64,000 nt of DNA from positions 524,451 to 588,450 of the forward strand of contig NW_026705571.1 in the NCBI RefSeq assembly GCF_029867415.1, in the 5' to 3' direction. The first letter of the stretch is position 1, and the number at the start of each line of letters is the position of its first letter. Origin of the DNA: Vicia villosa. Lineage: Eukaryota; Streptophyta; Magnoliopsida; Fabales; Fabaceae. The notes below the pieces were generated by a model. The model ran no database searches, was not told the origin of the DNA, and saw only the letters and a program-made list of their open reading frames with translations. Shown here in pieces: positions 57,063 through 64,000 of this stretch. Position numbers and translations under genes: made by a program.

Positions 57063-60000
57063 ATTTACTATTGATAAACCCATTGAATGCAATAACCCTA
57101 TGCCCTCTCCAAACTTTGAGTTTCCTGTGTTTGAAGCCGAAGAAGAGGAAGAAGAGGAGATCCCGGACGAGATCTCTCGATTACTTAAGCACGAGGAAAG
57201 AGCCATTCTGCCTCACAAAGAGCCTTTAGAAAAGATCAACTTGGGTTCTGAAGAAGACAAAAAAGAAGTGACCATTGGATCGCTGCTTGATACTGATATC
57301 AAGAGTAAGTTGACAGACCTTCTCAAAGAATATGTTGACGTGTTTGCCTGGTCCTACCAAGACATGCCTGGGTTGGATACCAATATTGTTCAGCATTACT
57401 TGCCATTGAAGCCAGAATGTCCGCCAGTTAAGCAGAAATTGCGAAGGACTCACCCTGATATGGCTAACAAGATCAAAACAGAAGTTCAAAAGCAACTCGA
57501 CGCAGGGTTTCTTGTCACCTCAGAGTATCCTCAATGGTTGGCCAACATAGTGCCAGTTCTGAAGAAAGATGGCAAAGTCCGAATGTGTGTTGACTACCGT
57601 GACTTGAACAAGGCCAGTCCAAAAGATGACTTTCCACTACCACATATCGACATGCTGGTTGATAACACCGCTAAGTTCAACTTCTTTTCCTTCATGGACG
57701 GATTCTCCGGTTATAATCAGATCAAGATGGCTCCTGAAGACATGGAGAAGACATCTTTCATCACCCCATGGGGTACCTTTTGCTACAAAGTGATGCCATT
57801 TGGATTAAAGAATGCAGGCGCAACTTACCAAAGGGCAATGACTACTCTCTTTCATGACATGATGCATAAAGAAATTGAAGTCTATGTGGACGACATGATA
57901 GCCAAGTCCAGCACAGAAGAAGAACATATTGAATACCTTTTGAAGTTGTTTCAACGACTAAGGAAATATCAGCTTCGCTTGAATCCTAACAAATGTACTT
58001 TTGGGGTTAGATCTGGAAAACTCTTGGGTTTCATTGTCAGCCAAAGAGGAATTGAAGTAGATCCCGACAAAGTCAGAGCTATTCAAGAGATGCCTGCACC
58101 AAAGACTGAAAAACAAGTAAGAGGATTTCTCGGACGATTGAACTACATCTCCAGATTTATCTCTCAAATGACTGCTACATGTGGGCCAATTTTCAAGCTT
58201 CTCCGCAAAGATCAAGGGGTTGTATGGACTGAAGATTGCCAGAAAGCGTTCGACAGTATCAAAGAGTACCTGTTAGAACCACCAATATTGATTCCTCCGG
58301 TTGAAGGGAGACCATTAATCATGTACCTTACCGTGTTGGAAGAATCCATGGGTTGTATGCTTGGACAACAAGATGAAACCGGTAAGAAGGAGCATGCCAT
58401 CTATTACTTGAGTAAGAAATTCACAGACTGTGAGTCTCGTTACTCCATGCTCGAAAAAACGTGTTGTGCTTTGGCTTGGGCTTCAAAACGTCTCCGCCAA
58501 TACATGATCAACGATACTACTTGGTTAATCTCCAAAATGGATCCGATCAAGTATGTCTTTGAAAAACCTGCTTTAACAGGAAGGATTGCCCGATGGCAGA
58601 TGTTGTTATCTGAGTATGACATTGAGTACCGTGCTCAAAAAGCGGTCAAAGGAAGTATTCTCGCCGATCATTTGGCGCATCAACCAATTAATGAATATCA
58701 ATCTCTCAAGTTTGACTTTCCTGATGAAGATGTCTTGTACTTGAAGATGAAAGATTGTGACGAACCATTACCTGAAGAAGGTCCTGAGCCTGGATCCAGA
58801 TGGGGCCTAATTTTTGATGGAGCAGTAAACGCTTTTGGCAATGGAATTGGGGCAATCATCATCACTCCCAAGGGTACTCATATCCCATTCTCCGCCAGAT
58901 TGCTATTTGATTGCACCAACAACATCGCAGAATATGAAGCTTGTATCATGGGTCTCGAAGAAGCCATTGACTTAAGGATCAAGATCCTTGACATATATGG
59001 AGATTCCGCTCTCGTGATCAACCAAATCAAAGACAAGTGGGAAACTTTCCACCCTGGCTTGATTCCTTACAGAGATTATGCAAGACGTCTGTTGACTTTC
59101 TTCAACAAGGTTGAATTGCATCATATACCTCGAGATCAGAATCGAATGGCAGACGCCTTGGCTACTCTATCTTCCATGTTCAAAGTCAGTCACTGGAATG
59201 ATATGCCTACAGTCAGAATTACACGCCTTGAAAGGCCCGCCTATGTGTTTGCAACTGAAGCAGTCATCGATGATAAACCGTGGTTTCACGACATCAAACG
59301 TTTCCTTCAAACTCAAGAGTACCCGCTTGGGGCATCAAACAAAGATAAGAAAACTCTAAGGAGACTTTCTGGCAGTTTCTTCCTGAACGGAGATGTGCTA
59401 CACAAAAGAAACTTCGACATGGTTTTGCTCAGATGCGTGGACAGACACGAAGCAGACATGTTAATGCATGAAGTGCATGAAGGGTCCTTTGGAACTCATT
59501 CAAATGGGCATGCGATGTCCAAAAAGATCTTAAGAGCAGGATACTATTGGTTGACAATGGAATCTGATTGTTACAAACACGTGAAGAGATGTCACAAGTG
59601 CCAGATCTATGCAGATAAGATCCATGTGCCACCGACTCTACTCAACGTTCTCTCATCTCCGTGGCCTTTCTCCATGTGGGGTATCGACATGATTGGAATG
59701 ATCGAACCGAAAGCTTCAAACGGTCATCGTTTCATCTTAGTAGCAATTGATTACTTCACCAAATGGGTCGAAGCAGCATCTTACGCCAATGTTACAAGAC
59801 AAGTGGTTGTGAGGTTTATCAAGAATAACATCATTTGCCGATATGGTATTCCCAGCAAGATCATTACTGACAATGGTTCAAACCTGAATAACAAGATGAT
59901 GAAAGAATTGTGTGAGGAATTCAAGATTGAGCATCATAACTCTTCTCCTTACAGACCAAAAATGAACGGCGCCGTTGAAGCTGCCAACAAGAACATTAAG

Positions 60001-60528
60001 AAGATTGTCCAGAAAATGGTCGTCACTTACAAAGACTGGCATGAAATGCTGCCATTTGCTTTACATGGGTACCGTACTTCAGTGCGTACTTCAACAGGGG
60101 CAACTCCCTTTTCTCTAGTATACGGCATGGAAGCTGTGCTCCCCGTAGAAGTTGAAATACCATCAATGAGAGTCCTCATGGAGACTAAATTATCAGAGGC
60201 TGAATGGTGTCAAAGCAGATACGATCAGTTGAACTTAATCGAAGAAAAACGTATGACTGCTCTATGCCATGGACAGTTATACCAAGCAAGGATGAAACAC
60301 GCCTTCAACAAAAAGGTTCGACCTCGTGAATTTCAAGAAGGCGACCTCGTGCTTAAAAAGATCTTGTCTTTTCAATCAGATTCTAGGGGCAAATGGTCTC
60401 CTAATTACGAAGGCCCGTATGTTGTCAAAAGAACATTTTCTGGCGGCGCCATGACTCTTGCAACTATGGATGGTGATGAACTCCCACATCCTGTGAATGC
60501 TGATGCAGTCAAGAAATACTTTGTCTAA
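57063..60528 (+). CDS. pol: Ogre Pol: reverse transcriptase, two RNase H domains, integrase
   Basis: This frame is open for 1157 codons from an ATG at 57055; the predicted spliced exon starts at 57063. RT spans about residues 110-330 (VRMCVDYRDLNKASPKDDFP; VYVDDMIAKS near 275). The gypsy-type RNase H is at about 400-530 and appears altered at its first catalytic position (LIMYLTVLEESMGCML, where an Asp is usual). A second, archaeal-type RNase H follows (WGLIFDGAVNAFGNG near 585, with NIAEYEA and GDSALVI), a Tat/Ogre feature. Integrase: HHCC zinc region around 800-850 (CHKCQIYADK), Asp in WGIDMIG (~874), Asp in TDNGSNL (~938), Glu in NGAVEAANK (~970). No stop or frameshift was seen. Confidence 0.92.
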
Positions 60529-61631
60529 AAAATACAAAAGAACAGCTCGGTAAGTCGAAAACCCGCAAAGGGCGACTTAGGCAAAAATGAGCGTCTCGGT
60601 GGACTGAAAACCCGAAAGGGCGGTCCAGGCAAAAATTAGAGACAATAAACAGAAAAAATTCATCCTGGTAGATTGAAAACCTGAAAGGGCAATCTAGGCA
60701 AAAATTAGGGATTAATGACAAAGTAACTGCATCAGTCCATACTTCGTCACCTGAAGAGTCTATACTTCATTAAAGGATCTTCAATCAAATCATCGCCAAT
60801 CTGAAGCGACAGGCACAGTTGGAACTCAAAGTTGTTAGGGGGAATAGTGGTTATTGTTTTCAATGTAGCCTTTTCCGCATAATTACCATTTCCAACTTTT
60901 GTAAATACTCCATGGAATCACGCCTTTAGCTGATTACCATCCTATTAAATAAATTTGAGCCTTGTGCCCATTTGTTTGCAATCTCTAATTTCTTTTAGCT
61001 TGTAAAATGACGCTTTAATTGTGTTATTCGTTTTTGAAAAAAAAAGAAAAAAAATAAGTTTTAAATGAATTTACTTCACTTTTCTTTTTCAAAATAAAAG
61101 CGAAATTTTCCTTTGAATTGTGAACAACGGAAGGAACATCAGCAGTCGTCTCCATAGGATGAACAAAAAGGATTCTCCCGGAAAAATTGTTGAGGCAACG
61201 GTATTCTTGTCCCAGAAAAGAATTCTTGAAGCAATTACCCCTCGAGGTAAAGAAGCTCTTCTATCCCCAGTGAAGAAGCTCTTCTATCCCCAGTGAAGAA
61301 GCTCTCCTATCCTCAGTGACGAAGATTTTCCATCTCCAGTGAAGAAGTTCTTCCCTCTCAATAAGAAAAGATGCTCATCTTCCCCAGAGAAGTTTAAAGC
61401 ACACAACATTGTTCACCTGTGTTATCTACACCGTGTTGAAAAACATTTGCCAAGTATCTGGTTGTATCGCGACGTCGGTCCTTCTCCAGTATATACTCCT
61501 CTGTCTGTCAGTATTGTCAGTATGCATGCTACATTCATGACATTCATCATTCATACATATTTTCATCATTTATGCATTCTTGCATTTTTCAATGTCTGCT
61601 TAAAATCACTTGTTCAGGATATATCTATCCC

Positions 61632-61663
<32 letters not shown>

Positions 61664-62685
61664 GAAAAAAAGAAAAAAAGAAAAAAAGAAGAAAAAAGAA
61701 ACAAATATGGGCGTGTCATCTCTCCAAGTAGGTTGTCACCCATAAGCAGAAAGAACATATTCTTTCTCCAGTTCCCCACTGAGATCATTCCTCGTGGAAG
61801 AAGGTTGCTTTAGTTTCTCCTCTCAAAACAAAGGAGAAAATCCCCAGTCGAGTTCATTCCTCATGGGTACAAAGTCTTGTTTGACTGTTTCTTTCCAATT
61901 CATTCTTGGTTAGAACCCTTGTCTTTACCAGAGATTCAAATTCCGATTCCTCAAACAGAGTCGTGAAAAACAGACAATAAGCAATAGCCTCATCATCTGA
62001 GCAGCTTATGTCTCTTTCAAAAGCTTTTTCCTCTCAAGGAAATCAATCATGAAGACCATTTGACAATCAGGGCCTTATTACTGTTCACAAGGCTGAATAA
62101 CCAGTAATTTCCCTAACAAAGTCTCCAGAATCATTTTATCACTTGGCTGATAATTGATCATGTCTTCAAAACCGCTATCACAAGGCTGGTAGTCGGTAAC
62201 CTTTTGTTCTGGTTATATTATTAAACATGTCTATCCCAATGCTGATAGTCGATAATATTAACCGAACCTTTGAAACTCTTTTTTACCTTGTCAAGTCTAT
62301 CACCATGCTGATAGTCGGTAATGCAGTTTCATACCTTTCACCTTCGCATTATTAAACAAGTCTATCCCCATGCAGATAGTCGGTAATGTCGATAGGTAAG
62401 CTTTTCTTACAAAGCTATCATTCCCCGGTGAAGCATACACTTGCTTTCCCGAAAAGACAAAACGGATTCTCTTCCTAAAACGGATTGAGACATCCTTCCC
62501 GATCTCTTTTCCCCAGCGGAGTCAGTTCTTGATATCCCTCGGTAAAGATATCCTTGCATCATTCGCAATTTTGGTATCTTAGGTCCAAAATTTGCGTCTT
62601 CTGATATTTAAGTCTCTTCCACCCTATCAAAACGAAGATTTTCAATCTTCATGTCTCAGGTTGAAGAAACTTAAATAGGGGCATC
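60529..62685 (+). other. Ogre 3' untranslated region with several tandem-repeat blocks
   Basis: No gene. Blocks: three copies of a GAAAACCCGAAAGGGCG...TAGGCAAAAAT unit (60557-60710); about five copies of a 23-bp unit GAAGAAGCTCTTCTATCCCC (61240-61360); a purine-only A/G run (61632-61702); and four copies of CTATCCCCATGCTGATAGTC followed by GGTAAT (62176-62390). The polypurine tract AAATAGGGGCA directly precedes the 3' LTR at 62686. Confidence 0.8.
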
Positions 62686-64000
62686 TGTCATACCCCAATT
62701 TTTGACCTAAGATACCACCTCATATCATCTGCATATGCATCATTTGCATCTCTAACAAATTGCATAGCTTGTGTTTGCTACTTGTGACTCAGCAGGATTT
62801 AATCAGGAAATCACTCATCAGTACAAGTAACAATCAATTAGGGTTTTGTTCTCCCTTCATCTCAAAAGAACTATCTTCATCAACAATCAACATTTGGTCC
62901 TCAGAGATTCATTTCAACAAACTCAACAGCTTTGAATCGACTGAATTAGGGTTTTGACTGAAGACAGCACACTCCTGACTTTTGCTCAGAATTTGACCTA
63001 ATGGCTTGGGACATGACCTCAAGACCCCAAGTGCATCATTTTGACCTAATCCATTGGCTCATAACATCTCCTACACAAAGATTGATCAGACAAATCCTCA
63101 GATCAGGGTTTTGAACTATCAGGGACTGAAATCAGGGATCACATTTGGGAAACCCTAAAAATCCCCAGGAAGTCAATCAAAGGTTTCAATCATCCTCAAA
63201 TAATCCCTATGACAATATCCCATGGAAATTACATCTCAATTCAAGACCTACAGTCATCAATTTCATCAGGTCGACAATTAGGGTTTTTGACCTAATTCAC
63301 TGAACAACTGACTTTTTAATCAGGACATGGTGTCACAACTCAAACCATGGCTCAATATCCTCTAATGCTTCAATATGATCCATTCATACCATTCATATGG
63401 TGAGGATAGCCTGTTTCATTTGAAATCTCCAGAAACGCGATTCGTCTGAAAAAGTCAACTCAACAAGATCACCATTGACTTTTGGGGAATTTTGGTCAAC
63501 CATGACTTTTGAAGTTTTGAATCATCAATATATGATATATGAAGTCATTTGATCAAGAAAAATCAAGAAAATCAATCAAGAATCAAAAAGTCAAAAGTTT
63601 GACTTTTCATACTTAGAAATTTTTCTAAGTGTTTTTCAATGGTTTTTTTCCAAACTTTGAAAGGGAATTTCTCAAAATTTCACCTACAAACTGAAAAAAA
63701 CTTCCAACATGAAAGTTGTAGATTTTGATCCAATAAACAACTTTGACACATATAAATTTTTTCCATAAGATCAACCATTTAAGAGATATGGTGCTTCAAA
63801 GTTGGTACTTTTTGAAAACTTCACTTGAAATCTCATTTTCTTCAAAGTTCATGGATCTTTTTCACCCATTTCCTTAAAGGTCTTGAAGAAACTTTCAACT
63901 AAGGTTTTGAAGTGTGTAACATGAGCTTTCCAAAATGTCCAAGAGCATGAAAAAATATGGAGTGTAGCTATGGTTTTGAATTTTGCCATTAGTGAACTTT
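62686..64000 (+). repeat. 3' LTR of the Ogre element (partial)
   Basis: Begins TGTCATACCCCAATTTTTG and follows the 5' LTR (45037 onward) through the window end, with scattered substitutions and small indels. The remaining ~3.6 kb and the right-hand duplication are outside. Confidence 0.95.

Larger units (their letters stand above)
45037..64000 (+). mobile_element. Ogre (Tat-lineage Ty3/gypsy) retrotransposon, right end off-window
   Basis: The 5' LTR of ~4960 bp, a PBS of the tRNA-Arg type, an ORF upstream of gag, gag-protease and RT in separate ORFs bridged by a likely intron, two RNase H domains and a long repeat-rich 3' untranslated region are together diagnostic of Ogre elements. The 3' LTR starts at 62686. 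If it is as long as the 5' copy, the element would be about 22.6 kb. The left candidate duplication is GTACC (45032-45036). The LTRs differ by several percent over the visible part (rough count by eye), so this insertion is older than the copia at 26993. Confidence 0.92.

Noticed and set aside
61339..61813. Lys/Arg-rich open frames over the purine tract
   Set aside because: Low-complexity A/G run in the Ogre 3' untranslated region, not a gene.

Overview
The window looks like nuclear DNA of a plant with a repeat-rich genome, most likely a legume. It is AT-rich, has spliced genes with GT-AG introns, and is packed with nested plant transposable elements (Athila, Ogre, Ty1/copia, hAT, PIF/Harbinger, CACTA). 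A giant Ogre-type element with ~5 kb LTRs beside an Athila-type element fits a Fabeae-like legume (pea/vetch/lentil group), but the species is inference. No bacterial genes, CRISPR arrays, rRNA or tRNA genes were seen.

Layout. 1-7842: minus-strand Athila-type Ty3/gypsy element (one LTR, gag, pol, start of a third ORF), cut by the left edge. 7843-11640: intergenic DNA with a CACTA end, a small hAT-type element with a perfect 8-bp duplication, and a 1.2 kb long-inverted-repeat element set between two (AT)n tracts. 11650-13460: decayed hAT transposase. 14411-17286: the one convincing host gene, a minus-strand three-exon DUF4378/TRM-like protein of 604 aa. 18200-24400: intergenic DNA with a 27-bp minisatellite, a possible solo LTR and MITEs. 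24391-24770: copia protease relic. 24793-26410: a PIF/Harbinger-type and a hAT-type non-autonomous element back to back. 26993-32005: very young minus-strand Ty1/copia element (two 491-bp LTRs with no difference by eye, TSD TATTT), one frameshift, inserted in an older LTR-like sequence. 33618-38105: complete, apparently intact hAT transposon (8-bp TSD, TIRs, three-exon 758-aa transposase). 38394-39276 and 40193-42244: non-autonomous hAT elements, the second holding a 1287-bp solo LTR. 42950-44639: 1.7 kb internally deleted copia element inside a MITE. 45037-64000: plus-strand Ogre element (5' LTR, tRNA-Arg-type PBS, ORF1, gag-pro, a phase-matched intron, RT-dual RNase H-integrase, start of the 3' LTR), running off the right edge.

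How it works together: almost every protein here serves element replication. The LTR elements encode the gag/protease/RT/RNase H/integrase copy-and-paste set, and the hAT encodes a cut-and-paste transposase that could in principle mobilise short relatives carrying matching termini. Each large element is nearly intact but carries one identifiable lesion (Athila: stop between gag and pol; copia: frameshift; Ogre: stop inside gag), whereas the hAT has none that I can see. Exon boundaries, LTR ends and duplications were read by eye; LTR divergences are rough counts, not alignments.
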